A stretch of 36,592 nucleotides of DNA from a bacterium HR17 (GTDB lineage Bacteria > Armatimonadota > Fervidibacteria > Fervidibacterales > Fervidibacteraceae). The stretch's first letter is position 1; the number at the start of each line of letters is the position of its first letter. Below are positions 1 through 8,728 of this stretch, piece after piece. Both the position numbers and the translations under genes were made by a program. Under the pieces are notes generated by a model. That model was not told the origin of the DNA and ran no database searches. It was given only the letters and a program-made list of their open reading frames with translations. Where the stretch lies: the NCBI GenBank assembly GCA_002898575.1, contig BEHT01000035.1, positions 1-36,592 of the forward strand. Direction: 5' to 3'.

Positions 1-1
1 T

Positions 2-208
2 TTCGTGCATTACATGAACGCAATACGCCGCAACGCCACTTTCGTCACTAACAACCCCAAAATCCTCGCCGATAAAAGGAAACTGCAAAAACGCTTTGGC
101 GGCAAAATCATCAGTGGCGACCAGCTTCAAAGGAAAAGCGGTGAGCAAGCAAAAGCCGCTCTGGACGAATTCATGAGCGAACTTCTGGGACGCCAAAGAC
201 CTGCTTAA
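2..208 (+). CDS. C-terminal end of a possible PIN-like domain protein (5' truncated by window edge)
   Basis: The reading frame is open to the left edge, so this is probably the last ~68 codons of a longer gene. A GTG at 5 and an ATG at 14 are possible internal starts, but neither has a clear ribosome site in view. The peptide has a His followed by an Ala-Ile helix, then ATFVTNNPKIL, then a basic helix and GGKIISGDQL. That order (helix with H and A, strand ending in VTN, basic helix, Gly-rich turn, strand ending in IIS, short helix) resembles the end of PIN or NYN nuclease-like domains such as VapC-type toxins. Only the tail is visible, and the acidic catalytic residues would lie upstream of the window. 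It ends 21 bp before the methyltransferase and shares the lower GC content of that cassette. The assignment is inference from fold-like pattern only. Confidence 0.4.
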   Translation, partial: FVHYMNAIRRNATFVTNNPKILADKRKLQKRFGGKIISGDQLQRKSGEQAKAALDEFMSELLGRQRPA

Positions 209-229
209 ACGGAGCAGAGGTGAGGGTTA

Positions 230-1453
230 ATGAGCCGTCGCCTTCCCAATATCTCATTGCAGCGTGGCTACAGGGTATTGACAGCAGAACAAGCACGGCA
301 AATTGCGACTGAATGGCTCAAGGTGGGTCGCTTGGAAAACGCTGTTGCTTTGGGTTTACCTGAAATTGATGACCGCTATCACATTTGGCGAGTTCCACTG
401 CTCAACAAAGCAACGGGTGAACTTATCGGTGAAGTCGCTATTGACACTTTTACTTCCCTCGTCTTTGAAAATCGCTCGACACGCTTTGAGGTCCTTGAAA
501 TGAGGCTTTTGGGTCGGACTGAGGAAGCGTTGAAGGTAAACCAAGAGCCTAAACGATATGTGCTTTCATCCCTGCGCAATATCGTCGCTTTAGGAGATTG
601 CGAAGAAGTTTTATCAAATCTACCTGCCCAATCTGTGGATTTAGTGTTCACCTCGCCGCCTTACTACAATGCTCGCCCAGAATACAGCGAGTTTGTCAGT
701 TATGAGGACTACCTTGAAAAGATGCGGCGCGTCATTCGTCAGGTTCACCGAGTTTTGAATGAGGGAAGGTTTTTTGTCATAAATGTCGCACCCGTGCTTA
801 TCCGCCGTCCCAACCGTCAAGGTCAGTCCAAACGGTTGGCTGTGCCTTTTGATTTACATCGCATCTTTGTTGAGGAAGGCTATGATTTCATTGATGACAT
901 CATCTGGGTCAAGCCTGAAGGAGCAGGTTGGGCTGTCGGACGCGGACGCCGTTTCGCTGCCGATAGAACACCGCTACAATACAAGCCTGTTCCCGTGACC
1001 GAATATATTCTCGTTTACCGCAAACACACCGACAAGTTGATTGACTGGAACATCCGCACTTACCCAGACCAAGAGGCAGTGAGGCAATCCAAAATACTTG
1101 GTGATTACGACCGCACGAATGTGTGGTATATCCAACCAGCATACCACCCTGAACACCCCGCCGTGTTCCCATTAGAGTTAGCCGAGAAAGTTATCCGTTA
1201 CTACTCTTTCAAGGGCGATGTGGTTTTAGATCCATTCGCTGGCGTTGGAACGACGGGCAAGGCTGCATGGAAGTTGGGGCGTAGGTTTGTGCTTATTGAG
1301 AAAGAACCCCGTTATGTGGACATCATTCGTAGAGAAATCGTCTCATGGATGGGCAAGAAATCGTTGGATGTTCTGTATCTTAATTGTGACCCACCAATGC
1401 TTGATCAAGGACTGCTCTTTGAGCGAGGAGATAAGTATGACTCGGAAAGTTAA
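230..1453 (+). CDS. DNA methyltransferase, beta class (TSPPY type, likely N4-cytosine)
   Basis: This 407-aa protein is the modification half of a type II restriction-modification pair and would transfer a methyl group from S-adenosylmethionine to a base in the recognition site. The catalytic motif IV TSPPY is at residues 141-145, and the cofactor-binding motif I DPFAGVGTT follows at 334-342. Catalytic motif before cofactor motif defines the beta arrangement, and SPPY rather than NPPY favours N4-cytosine over N6-adenine. Residues 1-110 form an N-terminal extension (with WRVPLLNKATGELIGEV) outside the methyltransferase core. The ATG at 230 lies after GCAGAGGTGAGGG, a usable ribosome site. The next gene starts at 1437, overlapping this one by 17 bp, which implies translational coupling with the endonuclease. 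All visible motifs are intact. The target sequence cannot be read from the protein. Confidence 0.88.
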   Translation: MSRRLPNISLQRGYRVLTAEQARQIATEWLKVGRLENAVALGLPEIDDRYHIWRVPLLNKATGELIGEVAIDTFTSLVFENRSTRFEVLEMRLLGRTEEALKVNQEPKRYVLSSLRNIVALGDCEEVLSNLPAQSVDLVFTSPPYYNARPEYSEFVSYEDYLEKMRRVIRQVHRVLNEGRFFVINVAPVLIRRPNRQGQSKRLAVPFDLHRIFVEEGYDFIDDIIWVKPEGAGWAVGRGRRFAADRTPLQYKPVPVTEYILVYRKHTDKLIDWNIRTYPDQEAVRQSKILGDYDRTNVWYIQPAYHPEHPAVFPLELAEKVIRYYSFKGDVVLDPFAGVGTTGKAAWKLGRRFVLIEKEPRYVDIIRREIVSWMGKKSLDVLYLNCDPPMLDQGLLFERGDKYDSES

Positions 1454-2051
1454 ACGAGGGACGATCGGTCAACTGATGCCGTCAGTGCTCAAAAATCTCT
1501 TGGAAGCGCGTGGCGTTAAGTTCGTTCAACAGATTGGCACCGATGTCTTGCGACAAGTTGTCTTTGATGTCATGTGCGGGCGTAACCTTAGAGACGCAAC
1601 GGAAATGTTAACAAGAAAACACATTGCTCTGGTTAACGCTGCTTTGGTGGTCCTCTTCATGCAGGGGCTAAAATACCGTTCAGATTTCGTTTCTCGCCTT
1701 GCTGACATCGTTAATGACGAATTGCAACAAAAGCACTCCAAAACAGAGAGATGGGTGCTACAGTGGCTTTTAGGATTGACGGACAAAGCAGCGCAAAATA
1801 TTTTGCGGGATGACCTCATCGCATTGGAGACATACAAAGAACAATACATGAGGGTTTGTCAAGAGGTCGTAGCAGAATGCGAGCGTAACTTTGGAACACT
1901 CAAAGGCGCTTTGGAAATTAGCAGCGGTGAGTGGGCACATATTAACTGGGAGTTTCTGTATTACCTGCTCAATGCCGTTGGTGCTGGCACATTGGCAATT
2001 CGCGGCTCTGAGAATCAGTATATGGCAAACTTTTTGAACGGCTCATTTTAG
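1437..2051 (+). pseudogene. Restriction endonuclease, 5' part of a frameshifted gene (CfrBI-like)
   Basis: The ATG at 1437 overlaps the methyltransferase end and has GAGCGAGGAG just upstream. The frame encodes 204 aa and ends at TAG 2049-2051, but only residues 1-195 look native. The residues after QY at 194-195 change abruptly from the pattern expected of the family. At 2019-2022 the sequence reads TATA. Removing one TA pair restores a continuous 366-aa frame to 2539 through YGKLFERLILGSALSVLGF, a conserved-looking junction in type II endonucleases of the CfrBI kind. I infer that a dinucleotide duplication broke the gene, unless the extra TA is an assembly error. The N-terminal half is mostly helical and has no catalytic motif I recognise. 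See the 3' part for the nuclease core. Confidence 0.72.
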
Positions 2052-2539
2052 GCTCTGCACTGAGTGTCTTGGGATTCAAGTTTGTTTCACCAAAAAGTTT
2101 TCAAGAACAAGAGCGAGTGTTTTGGTTGTCCTCCCGCTCCGAAAGGCGTGAAAGCGACGCAACAGCGCTTATTCGCCTCGGCGTCGCCGTTCGGTTTGAT
2201 ATTGGCTTTATCGGGAGAGGCAATCCAGAAATCACCCTTGACAAACTAACACGCTTTGAGCGAGAAGTAGAGATAGGACCACGAAAATGGTTTGTTGCCA
2301 GTTTCATCATAGTTGACCGCATCGGCAAAGGAAGTCGTATCCCGCAAATCGCCGAGCAAGTTGGCGCAACAGTTATCCAAATGAGCCTAAGTTATTGGGT
2401 TCGCCTTTTGGCGCAAGAACTTGAGAGGCAAACTGGTTACCAAAATGAGTTAGCCCATATGCCTGATGAAGACATAAAGGACTACCTTCGGCTCAAACTC
2501 GCAGAAGTTCCGATAGAGCAATTCGTGACGGTTAAATAG
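2024..2539 (+). pseudogene. Restriction endonuclease, 3' part with the nuclease core (frameshifted)
   Basis: This is the continuation of the endonuclease in the +2 frame, ending at TAG 2537-2539. A standalone ORF could only start at about 2069 and would have no ribosome site, so it is unlikely to be translated alone. In restored numbering it contains RRESDATALIR (about 234-244), VRFDIGFIGRGNPEITLDK (about 251-269) and the strand FVASFIIVDRI. The Asp of FDIGF (254), the Glu of NPEI (264) and the Lys of LDK (269) are candidate PD-(D/E)XK catalytic residues. The sequence recalls the CfrBI family of type II enzymes, whose founder cuts CCWWGG sites, but the specificity here is unknown. With the methyltransferase intact and the nuclease split, the pair may now act only as a methylase. 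Confidence 0.72.
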
Positions 2540-2550
2540 TGAGCCAACGC

Positions 2551-3687
2551 CTACTCATTTGAAACGCTTTTCTCGCTTCGCTTCTCTTCTGCAATCTCTT
2601 CCGCCAAGGACACCAGTGCTTCCACGATGTCGCCTTCGTGGATGGTTTTGACGACTTCGCCCTTGACGAATAATGCTGCTTTGCCTCGTCCCGCTGCAAT
2701 TCCCAAATCGGCGATGCGCGCTTCACCCGGACCGTTTACGACACATCCCATCACAGCAATGTCAAGAGGTTCTGAAATATGTCCCACTCGGGCTTTGACT
2801 TGCTCCACCAGTTCAAACAGATCCACTTCACATCGTCCACAGGATGGGCAAGCGATGATTCGGACACCTTCACGGCGCAACCCCAACGCCCGCAAAATCA
2901 TCTTCGCTGCCTTGACTTCCTCAACGGGGTCTGTCGCTAACGAAACGCGGATGGTGTCACCGACACCGTGAGCCAAAACGGCGCCGATGCCGATCGCCGA
3001 CCAGACGATACCCTCTGGTGGCGGTCCCGCTTCGGTGACCCCGACATGGGTCGGGTAAGGAAACTTCTGTGCGAACAGCAGGTAGGCTTTGACGGTGTCC
3101 ATGACATCGGAGGATTTGAGGGAAACGACGATGTCCTCAAAACCCCACTCTTCCAGAAGGGCAATTTCCTTCGCTGCACTCTCCACCATCGCTTCAGGTG
3201 TCGGTCCGCCGTATTTCATCAGCAAGTCGGGGTCAAGGGAACCTGCATTGACGCCAATGCGGATGGGGATGCCTCGCTCCTTGCAAGCCTTGACAATCAT
3301 TTCAACCTTGTGCTTGTCTCGGATATTGCCGGGGTTCCAACGGATTTTGTCCACACCCGCTTCAATCGCCAACAGAGCCATTCGGTAGTCAAAATGAATG
3401 TCGGCGACGAGGGGAATGTTGATCTGCTCTCTGATGTGCTTAAGCGCCCTTGCAGCCTTTTCGTTAGGCACAGCGACCCGAACGATTTCGCATCCTGCTT
3501 CTTCAAGCCGATGTATCTGAGCGACCGTTGCATCAACATCTTCGGTTTTTGTCGTCGTCATTGACTGAATGGAAACGGGGGCGCCACCACCTATTTGGAC
3601 TCGCCCAACTTTAACGGGACGAGTTTGCTCTCGGGTGTAAAATTTGCCGTCACCGCAAAACAGCGGTGTCCATTTCGCCATCGTCAT
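2551..3687 (-). CDS. ispG: 4-hydroxy-3-methylbut-2-en-1-yl diphosphate synthase (IspG/GcpE)
   Basis: IspG catalyses the penultimate step of the DXP (non-mevalonate) isoprenoid pathway, reductively opening methylerythritol cyclodiphosphate to HMBPP with a [4Fe-4S] cluster in the cytoplasm. The 378-aa length matches the short bacterial form. The N-terminal TIM barrel carries VSIQSMTTTKTEDV (38-51) and the RWNPGNI segment (116-122). The cluster ligands are C280 and C283 (CPSCGRC) and C315 (GCVVNGPGEA), with E322 in the last motif. The 280/283/315/322 spacing equals 270/273/305/312 of the E. coli enzyme. The start at 3687 has AAGGAGG six bases upstream on the minus strand; the ATG six bases downstream is a poorer fit. 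The gene is convergent with the restriction gene (11-bp gap) and appears to stand alone. Confidence 0.97.
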   Translation of the reverse strand: MTMAKWTPLFCGDGKFYTREQTRPVKVGRVQIGGGAPVSIQSMTTTKTEDVDATVAQIHRLEEAGCEIVRVAVPNEKAARALKHIREQINIPLVADIHFDYRMALLAIEAGVDKIRWNPGNIRDKHKVEMIVKACKERGIPIRIGVNAGSLDPDLLMKYGGPTPEAMVESAAKEIALLEEWGFEDIVVSLKSSDVMDTVKAYLLFAQKFPYPTHVGVTEAGPPPEGIVWSAIGIGAVLAHGVGDTIRVSLATDPVEEVKAAKMILRALGLRREGVRIIACPSCGRCEVDLFELVEQVKARVGHISEPLDIAVMGCVVNGPGEARIADLGIAAGRGKAALFVKGEVVKTIHEGDIVEALVSLAEEIAEEKRSEKSVSNE

Positions 3688-4026
3688 CGTGCCTCCTTGC
3701 TATCGCTCGTCAAGCGGGCACCTACGCCACAGGTGAGCGAAAAAGCCAACGCAACAACGCACTGTTGGACCAAACCCTTTCGTTGACCGTCATGACGCCG
3801 ATGCTTCTCGGTGTTCCTGCCAGGAAAAGCCTGTTGCATTATGGCATCATCGGTTCGCCCTCGTAAGGCTTCACATTAAAGATGCCTCAGACGCTGTCTC
3901 AAGCGCCGACTTCGCTGCGGCGGGCATTACCCGCTGCGACAATTCCGTCGCCTTGTTGGTCGCTCCGTGCGTGCCACAATTGAAGCGGCGCTGTGACGCA
4001 ACACTCTGCTGCGAGGGGTGACGGAC
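3688..4026. other. Intergenic region between divergent ispG and the aldehyde dehydrogenase
   Basis: These 339 bp should hold the promoters of two divergently transcribed genes. I see the ispG ribosome site at 3691-3698 (minus) and the dehydrogenase site GAGGGG at 4013-4018 (plus), but no convincing -35/-10 pair. A GC-rich inverted repeat at 3917-3937 can form an 8-bp stem (GCGGCGGG with CCCGCTGC, one G-T pair) and a five-base loop. Short open frames here have no start context and I take them as noise. Confidence 0.5.
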
Positions 4027-5493
4027 ATGGCTGCGATCGCGGAACGCGTGGGTGACTTTCAGATGTTCATTGACGGCGAATGGACGGGTGGAACGAGCCA
4101 GAAAACGCGCTCCATCGTTAACCCCGCGACGGAAGAAGTCATCGCCGAGGTGCCTGACGGCACACCTGACGACGCCCGCCGCGCCGTTGACGCTGCGGCT
4201 CGGGCGTTCCCTGAGTGGTCGCGCCTAACGCCTTATGAGCGGGCGCGTTACCTCAAACGCGCCGCCGACCTCATCCGCGAGCGCAGCGAAGACATCGCAC
4301 GGCTGATGACTTTGGAAGTGGGCAAGCCTCTCAAAGAGTCGCGTGCGGAAGTGCGGATGAGCGCCGACTACTTTGAGTGGTATGCTGAAGAAGCCAAGCG
4401 CAACTACGGTGAGATTGTCCCGCAAATCGTCCCGCACAAGCGCCATTGGGTCATCCGCCAACCCGTCGGTGTGGTAGCGACCATCACGCCGTGGAACTTT
4501 CCCGCCAACTTGCTCGCCCGCAAAGTGGCGCCGGCGTTGGCAGCCGGGTGCACGGTCGTGTCCAAGCCCGACCATCGCACCCCGTTGACGGCGATGGCGA
4601 TTTTCAAATGTCTGCACGATGCCGAACTGCCCGCAGGTGTCGCCAACTTGGTCACAGGGGAGCCTGCCGAAATTGCTGCCGTCTTTTTCGCTGACCGACG
4701 GGTGCGCAAAATCAGTTTCACAGGCTCCACGCGGGTCGGACGGGTGCTGATGCAGCAAGCCGCCGAGCAAATCAAGCGGTTGTCGCTGGAACTTGGCGGG
4801 CATGCCCCTGTTCTCATCTTCCCCGATGTGGATGTGGACAAAGCGGCGCAATGGACAGTGCGCGCCAAGTTCCGCAACAACGGGCAAACTTGCATCTCAC
4901 CCAACCGTATCTATGTGCACGAGCAGATTTGGGACGCGTTCATAGAACGCGTCGTGCACCACACGAAAGCCCTGCGTATAGGCAATGGGTTGGACGAAAC
5001 GACGGATGTCGGTCCGCTCATTGACGCCAGCGCGTTGGCGAAAGTGGAGCGCCATGTTCAAGACGCTGTCGCCAAAGGCGCCAAAGTGCTGTGCGGCGGC
5101 AAACGCCCCGATGGGGAGCAGTTCCGCAAGGGCTTTTGGTTTGAGCCGACTGTTTTGGTCAATGTCTCGTCCGATATGCTGGTGTCGTGCGAAGAGACTT
5201 TCGGACCCGTCATGCCGCTCATTCCTTTCCGCGACCGCGATGAGGTCATCGCTTGCGCCAACGATTCGCCCTTTGGCTTGGCGGCTTATTTGCTGACCGA
5301 TAACTTGCGCACGGTCATTGAAGTCAGCGAACGACTGGAGACAGGCATGGTCGGCGTTTGGGATTTTGCACCCGCAACGCCCCAATGCCCCTTCGGCGGC
5401 GTCAAGCAAAGTGGCTTCGGCGCAGAAGGCGGTTGGGAAGGGCTCAAGGAGTATCTCGTCACCAAGCACATCAGCATCGTCTTGGAGCCGTGA
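4027..5493 (+). CDS. NAD(P)-dependent aldehyde dehydrogenase, succinate-semialdehyde dehydrogenase-like
   Basis: This cytoplasmic enzyme of 488 aa oxidises an aldehyde to the acid with NAD(P)+. Visible landmarks are PWNFPANLLARK with the conserved Asn157, Lys180 in VVSKPDHRTP (usually VVKPA; the Lys is kept but an inserted-looking Ser precedes it), FTGSTRVGR (231-239) in the cofactor-binding loop, the general base Glu255 in LELGG, and the nucleophile Cys289 in NNGQTCISPNR. EETFGP and PFGGVKQSGFG also match the GabD branch, so succinate semialdehyde is the most likely substrate class. The physiological aldehyde cannot be fixed from sequence. A GTG at 4018 is in frame, but GAGGGG at 4013-4018 is well spaced for the ATG at 4027, which I chose. 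It is convergent with hisF and has no evident operon partner. Confidence 0.93.
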   Translation: MAAIAERVGDFQMFIDGEWTGGTSQKTRSIVNPATEEVIAEVPDGTPDDARRAVDAAARAFPEWSRLTPYERARYLKRAADLIRERSEDIARLMTLEVGKPLKESRAEVRMSADYFEWYAEEAKRNYGEIVPQIVPHKRHWVIRQPVGVVATITPWNFPANLLARKVAPALAAGCTVVSKPDHRTPLTAMAIFKCLHDAELPAGVANLVTGEPAEIAAVFFADRRVRKISFTGSTRVGRVLMQQAAEQIKRLSLELGGHAPVLIFPDVDVDKAAQWTVRAKFRNNGQTCISPNRIYVHEQIWDAFIERVVHHTKALRIGNGLDETTDVGPLIDASALAKVERHVQDAVAKGAKVLCGGKRPDGEQFRKGFWFEPTVLVNVSSDMLVSCEETFGPVMPLIPFRDRDEVIACANDSPFGLAAYLLTDNLRTVIEVSERLETGMVGVWDFAPATPQCPFGGVKQSGFGAEGGWEGLKEYLVTKHISIVLEP

Positions 5494-5598
5494 CAACCGC
5501 CAACGCGGCGCACAAAGACAGGGGCACAGCGCCCAAATGGCACAAGCCCGCTGGGACGGAGTGATATCGCTTGTTGGGACGGACAGTCGCTGTTTTTC

Positions 5599-5618
5599 GG
5601 CGGCTCAGGAGAGCCGCC
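5599..5618. repeat. Solo hairpin related to the 79-bp repeat array
   Basis: GGCGGCTC, the loop AGGA and GAGCCGCC form a perfect 8-bp stem in the 163-bp gap between the convergent dehydrogenase and hisF. The same stem is hairpin 1 of the tandem array at 9051-9550. The flanks also resemble the array: TTTTTCGG directly before and a CGAGTG-like stretch after. It has no T-run on the 3' side on either strand, so it is not a standard intrinsic terminator. Confidence 0.7.
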
Positions 5619-5656
5619 CTGCGAGTGCCATCGCGTGTTGTGTGTCTCATTCCCTA

Positions 5657-6460
5657 TCAGGTCAACCGCACGGGCACGCCCCGTTCGGCGAGGTAACGCT
5701 TGATGTCAGCGATGCGATATTTGCCGTAGTGCGTGACGGATGCAATCAGCGCCGCCTCCGCTTTGCCGACGGTCAACGCTTCGTAAATGTGCTCTAAAGT
5801 CCCTGCTCCGCCTGATGCGATGACGGGCACGGAAACCGCTTCAGCGATGCGCTTGGTCAACCCGATGTCATAACCTGCTTGGGCACCGTCGGCGTCCATG
5901 CTCGTCAGCAAGATTTCGCCTGCTCCCAGCCCAACGGCTTTCACCGCCCACTCCATCGCGTCCAACCCTGTCGGCGTTCGCCCGCCGTGAATGTAAACTT
6001 CCCAGCGGCAGTTTTCCTCAAACCGTTCGTCGCCCTCAAACGGTCTCGGTATGCGCCCGACGCGCTTGGCGTCAATGGCGACGACAATGCATTGACTTCC
6101 GAAGCGTTCAGCGGCTTCGCGGATGAGTTCAGGGTTTTGCACGGCTGCTGTGTTGATGCTTACCTTGTCTGCGCCCGCTTTGAGCACGGCGCGAATGTCG
6201 TCCACCGTTTTCAGCCCGCCGCCAACCGTGTAAGGGATGAAAACGCGCTCGGCGACTCGCGCCGCCAACTCCGCGACGATACGCCGTCGCTCCGCTGACG
6301 CCGTGATGTCCAAAAAGACCAATTCGTCGGCGCCCTCTGCGTCGTAGTAAGCGCCCAATTCAACGGGGTCACCTGCATCCCGCAACTTCAAAAAGTGCGT
6401 CCCTTTCACGACCCGTCCGTCCTTGACATCTAAGCACGGGATAATTCGTTTCGCCAGCAT
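5657..6460 (-). CDS. hisF: Imidazole glycerol phosphate synthase cyclase subunit HisF
   Basis: HisF is the cyclase half of the HisF-HisH complex. It combines PRFAR with ammonia delivered by HisH to make imidazole glycerol phosphate for histidine and AICAR for purine synthesis. The 267-aa (beta/alpha)8 barrel starts with [18 protein letters not shown]. The catalytic residues are in their standard places: Asp11 in PCLD and Asp130 in VVAIDAKR. Phosphate-binding loops are visible as YTVGGGLK (77-84) and [11 protein letters not shown] near the C-terminus. The ATG at 6458-6460 follows AAGGTG at a spacing of about seven bases on the minus strand. No other his gene is in the window, so the pathway genes are scattered or begin upstream (beyond 6.5 kb on this strand nothing his-like follows). 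Confidence 0.97.
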   Translation of the reverse strand: MLAKRIIPCLDVKDGRVVKGTHFLKLRDAGDPVELGAYYDAEGADELVFLDITASAERRRIVAELAARVAERVFIPYTVGGGLKTVDDIRAVLKAGADKVSINTAAVQNPELIREAAERFGSQCIVVAIDAKRVGRIPRPFEGDERFEENCRWEVYIHGGRTPTGLDAMEWAVKAVGLGAGEILLTSMDADGAQAGYDIGLTKRIAEAVSVPVIASGGAGTLEHIYEALTVGKAEAALIASVTHYGKYRIADIKRYLAERGVPVRLT

Positions 6461-6769
6461 CCAAGGACACCTTCACCTTCGCTCGGTGGATTCCCAGCCG
6501 ATGCCCAATTTGTTGCTTTGCCCCTAGCGCCTGCCAAGTCGCCCAAAGGTCCTCAAATTCCCGCTGCGCCGCTTCGTGCGGCAACGCTTGCAAACAGCGC
6601 CACTACTCCCGTCGCACGATTTCGTTTGCGCCTTTGCTCTTTGTCCGACGCCATGCTTGCTTCTCTCCGAGGCGCTATCAAGGCGCAAGGCTGATGCTCC
6701 AACGCGTTAAAGGCGTTGGGCGTGGCATAATTTTGGCAACACGCAGCCGGCGAAGGTGGTGCCGCGCCC
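6461..6769. other. Intergenic region with a possible decayed minus-strand reading frame
   Basis: This 309-bp gap separates divergent hisF and the 652-aa membrane protein gene. On the minus strand, from about 6660 down to 6470, one frame reads like protein (EIVRRE, stop, WRCLQALPHEAAQREFEDLWATWQAL) but is interrupted by a TAG and then runs out of frame into hisF. A second frame starts at an ATG near 6653 but stops after 33 codons. This could be a degraded short gene or chance. I see no terminator or RNA gene. GAAGGTGG at 6752-6759 is the likely ribosome site of the next gene. Confidence 0.35.
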
Positions 6770-8728
6770 TTGCGTGCGTTGATGGCAACAGCGATGACGG
6801 CGTGCCTGTTGACCGTTGCCACTGCGCAGCGGTCGCCCGTGCAAATGGATGTGCGCCCGCTGTTTGGGCTGACCGTCCCCCCTTACGGCTGTTTGCCCTT
6901 GCAAATCACTGTCCAAAACGACGGTCCCAGCGTCAACGCCACGTTGGTCGTAGAGCCCTCTCGCTGGCAAGCCGAACGCCGTCACTTCATCCCGCTGCCC
7001 TTGCCGACGGGCACGCGCAAAACGGTCGTGGCGCTGCCTTTCGTTTTGCCCAACAGCATGTCCGTCAAGGTGCGGCTGGACGGCGTTCGCCCGATGCCTG
7101 AACACATCCTCCCTGTTACGCCCAACGAGTTCGTTCGCCTTGCGGTCGTCGTCGGCGACGAAATTGGCGGTCTGGAGTTTCTGCATAAACTCAACCGTCA
7201 AGTTCCTTCGCAACCGTCTCGCCCCCGACCCGCTCCGCCGGGGCTTTCAAGCATCACTTGGTCATGGACATACTGTCGCCCTGAGGATTTGCCCGACAAA
7301 ACCGCTGCCTTCACGGGCGTGAGCGTTTTGGTGTTGGCGTCGGGCGCCGAACGCTTGACCCGCGCGCAATGGGAAGCCATTCGCCGTTGGGTCATGATGG
7401 GCGGTGTGCTCATCGTGCCGGGCGGTTCCGCTGCCATCTACTTGCGCCATGTCGTCCTTGCGGCGCTGTTGCCCATCCAAAATTGGCGGACGCAGGAATG
7501 GCGCGATTGGCGCGCTCTGAGCGCGTGGCTACAAACGCCGATTGTTTCGGAACCGTGTTTCATCACCGTCGGGCAGTTGCGCCCTGGCGCCAAAGCCTTG
7601 TGCGGGGCAAACGGTGTCCCGTTGGTAGCGGTGCGCCCTTACGGGTGGGGGGCTGTCGTCTTCACCGCCTTCAACTTGTGGGACAAACCGTTTCGGGGCT
7701 GGCACGGGTTGCCCGTCCTCTGGCACCGCACGGTTGTGCCTTGGACGACGCAAACGGTCGCTGAAATCTGGGAGCGCACTTTGTTCCCGCTGGGGCAATG
7801 GGCGGTGGAGCGGTCACGATGGTTCGCCCCACCGTTCATGATAGGCGGGCAACCCCGTCAACCGCCGCCGTTGCCGTTTCGCTTAGAACTGCCCAGCAGT
7901 GCGACTATCACGCTGACGCTCCTCGTTTACTTCGTGCTCGTCGTGCCTGTCAGTTACGCATGGTTGCGTCGCCGGCACAGTTTGGATTGGCAATGGCTGA
8001 TTGCACCGACGCTGGCAGTGGCGTTCGTGTTTATTGTCGCCCGCTCCGCGTTTGGGCTTTACCAACTGGGCAATCAAAACATCGCCCGCAGCACCATCTT
8101 GCTAACAAGCGGCGAACGCGACGGCTACCTTTTCGCCGGCGCGACCCTGTTCATGCAACGGGGCGGCGTTTACACGCTGGATTTGGGTGCCGACGCCGAA
8201 GCCGTTTTCACGCAAGTCGGCGAAGACATATGGATGACGCCGACCGTGCGCTTAGACACTGTTGAAGACCGCACCCTTCAAGTCCCGCTGTCTGTGCCCA
8301 ACCTCGGTTTTCGGCTGATTTACTTTGCCAAGCCCTTCACCCTCAACGGCACGGTGGAAATGACTGCTCGCCGACAGGGCACTCAAATCGCGGTCGTCGT
8401 CACTAACCGCACACCCTTCACGCTTGCAGCGACGGAATGTCGCCCTGCCACGCCCGTGATGGCTTCACCCCGCACCTTTGGCTGGCAATGGCAACACCGA
8501 CCAGCAATGCAGTTTGGTGTTGCGATGCCTCTCGCGCGTTTGGGCAATTTAGCGCCGGGGCAAACAGCGACGACAACGCTTACCTTGCCTCCCCGTACCG
8601 TTTCCGTTGAACCCCGTTGGCTTATCCTGACAGCGCAAATAGACGGCTTAGACATCGCCCCGTCCCTGAGCGTCTCTGCCCAGCGCAAATCCTATGTGAC
8701 ACTGCAAGTCGTTTGCCCCGTGCAGTGA
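6770..8728 (+). CDS. Membrane protein with GATase1-like domain and extracytoplasmic beta domains
   Basis: I do not recognise a named family for this 652-aa protein. Residues 1-20 form an export signal (hydrophobic, ending ATAQ). A beta-rich segment follows (about 20-120, with LPLQITVQNDGPSVNATLVV), typical of extracytoplasmic Ig-like modules. Residues 170-300 look like a class I glutamine-amidotransferase fold, with WEAIRRWVMMGGVLIVPGG as the characteristic helix and strand, but no catalytic Cys triad is evident. Two membrane segments lie at about 378-400 and 411-433, and a second beta-rich domain makes up the C-terminus. The TTG at 6770 is preceded by GAAGGTGG; the ATG at 6782 is an alternative. 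It is the first gene of the long plus-strand block and probably a surface partner of the MoxR/VWA system, though the 864-bp gap after it may mean a separate transcript. Confidence 0.7.
   Translation: MRALMATAMTACLLTVATAQRSPVQMDVRPLFGLTVPPYGCLPLQITVQNDGPSVNATLVVEPSRWQAERRHFIPLPLPTGTRKTVVALPFVLPNSMSVKVRLDGVRPMPEHILPVTPNEFVRLAVVVGDEIGGLEFLHKLNRQVPSQPSRPRPAPPGLSSITWSWTYCRPEDLPDKTAAFTGVSVLVLASGAERLTRAQWEAIRRWVMMGGVLIVPGGSAAIYLRHVVLAALLPIQNWRTQEWRDWRALSAWLQTPIVSEPCFITVGQLRPGAKALCGANGVPLVAVRPYGWGAVVFTAFNLWDKPFRGWHGLPVLWHRTVVPWTTQTVAEIWERTLFPLGQWAVERSRWFAPPFMIGGQPRQPPPLPFRLELPSSATITLTLLVYFVLVVPVSYAWLRRRHSLDWQWLIAPTLAVAFVFIVARSAFGLYQLGNQNIARSTILLTSGERDGYLFAGATLFMQRGGVYTLDLGADAEAVFTQVGEDIWMTPTVRLDTVEDRTLQVPLSVPNLGFRLIYFAKPFTLNGTVEMTARRQGTQIAVVVTNRTPFTLAATECRPATPVMASPRTFGWQWQHRPAMQFGVAMPLARLGNLAPGQTATTTLTLPPRTVSVEPRWLILTAQIDGLDIAPSLSVSAQRKSYVTLQVVCPVQ

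Noticed and set aside
2968-3564. 198-aa frame antisense to ispG
   Set aside because: ispG is certain on the minus strand with all cluster ligands in place.
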